From Flavobacterium sp. (GTDB lineage Bacteria > Bacteroidota > Bacteroidia > Flavobacteriales > Flavobacteriaceae): a DNA stretch of 5,733 nucleotides. Each line of letters starts with the position of its first letter. Position 1 is the stretch's first letter. Below, piece by piece: positions 5,428 to 5,733 of this stretch. The stretch lies in the NCBI GenBank assembly GCA_030152225.1, contig JASLHL010000303.1:1-5733 (forward strand). The letters are read 5' to 3'. The notes under the pieces were generated by a model. That model ran no database searches. It saw nothing but the letters and a program-made list of their open reading frames with translations, and was not told the DNA's origin. The position numbers were made by a program, and so were the translations under genes.

Positions 5428-5733
5428 TTAGTTTTTTATTTGAACCTCTTTTTCCGTATACGTATACTCTATTTTCATGTAGGGAAATACTGTGCTATTA
5501 CTTCTTTGAACAGTTGCAGTTGCGCTAATTGGTAAATTTGCCTCATTGTATTCATATTCTATAACAACATGCTGGAAACGTCCCTTAATTGAAGCTATTG
5601 TTGTTGAGAACATATAGTTAAATGGTACTAAATCTAAATCTACATAAATCAACGTTGTTAAATCAAACGGGAGAGTATAGAACGGATTAGGTATAGCTGT
5701 ATAGGTAATTGCTGTTGCGTTATCCATATTGTA
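5428..5733 (-). CDS. Putative lipoprotein 3, third paralogue, N-terminus outside the window
   Basis: Only the last 101 residues are present; the frame is open through the right edge of the window, so the ATG at 5727 is internal. The visible part aligns with the C-termini of lipoproteins 1 and 2: NPFYTLPFDLTTLIYVDLDLVPFNYMF, then VIEYEYNEANLPISATATV, then MKIEYTYTEKEVQIKN. The DNA of the LPFDLT block is also recognisably alike in the three genes. By analogy the missing part should hold a signal peptide with a lipobox and about 190 more residues. No convincing terminator follows the stop codon, so transcription may continue into lipoprotein gene 2. Confidence 0.85.
   Translation of the reverse strand, partial: YNMDNATAITYTAIPNPFYTLPFDLTTLIYVDLDLVPFNYMFSTTIASIKGRFQHVVIEYEYNEANLPISATATVQRSNSTVFPYMKIEYTYTEKEVQIKN

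Overview
The window looks like chromosomal DNA of a Bacteroidota bacterium, most likely family Flavobacteriaceae; a Myroides- or Flavobacterium-like genus is a guess from style only. The evidence is a type IX secretion (T9SS) type B C-terminal sorting domain, lipoproteins whose acylated Cys is followed by Ser-Ser-Asp-Asp, candidate promoters fitting the Bacteroidota -7 consensus TAnnTTTG, mostly absent Shine-Dalgarno sequences, and AT-rich DNA.

Layout. (1) Positions 1-1848, plus strand: the 3' part of a large secreted, multi-domain T9SS cargo protein, followed by a good intrinsic terminator (1897-1927). (2) Positions 1928-2249: a convergent intergenic region holding two kinds of 11-bp-period repeat and a perfect 21-bp inverted repeat. 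(3) Positions 2250-2918, minus: a spermidine-synthase-like SAM-dependent enzyme of uncertain substrate, with its own TAnnTTTG box. (4) Positions 3068-5733, minus: three tandem paralogous genes for putative surface lipoproteins of unknown function (the third is cut by the window edge). They share a C-terminal NPF..LPFDLT block, and the first two have look-alike terminators. (5) Between lipoproteins 1 and 2, on the plus strand: a candidate 34-residue membrane peptide (4289-4393) with a well-formed flavobacterial promoter, an unusually good Shine-Dalgarno and a set of CGTTGAA repeats upstream.

The protein products are mostly cell-envelope or secreted. The T9SS cargo is probably attached to or released from the cell surface, and the lipoproteins are probably outer-membrane anchored. 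Nothing in the sequence ties the methyltransferase-like enzyme to the lipoproteins beyond proximity. I see no RNA genes, CRISPR array, transposase or phage gene. There is no clearly new multi-gene system. The best leads are the duplicated lipoprotein family, the promoter-equipped micro-ORF, and the repeat cluster at 2040-2215.
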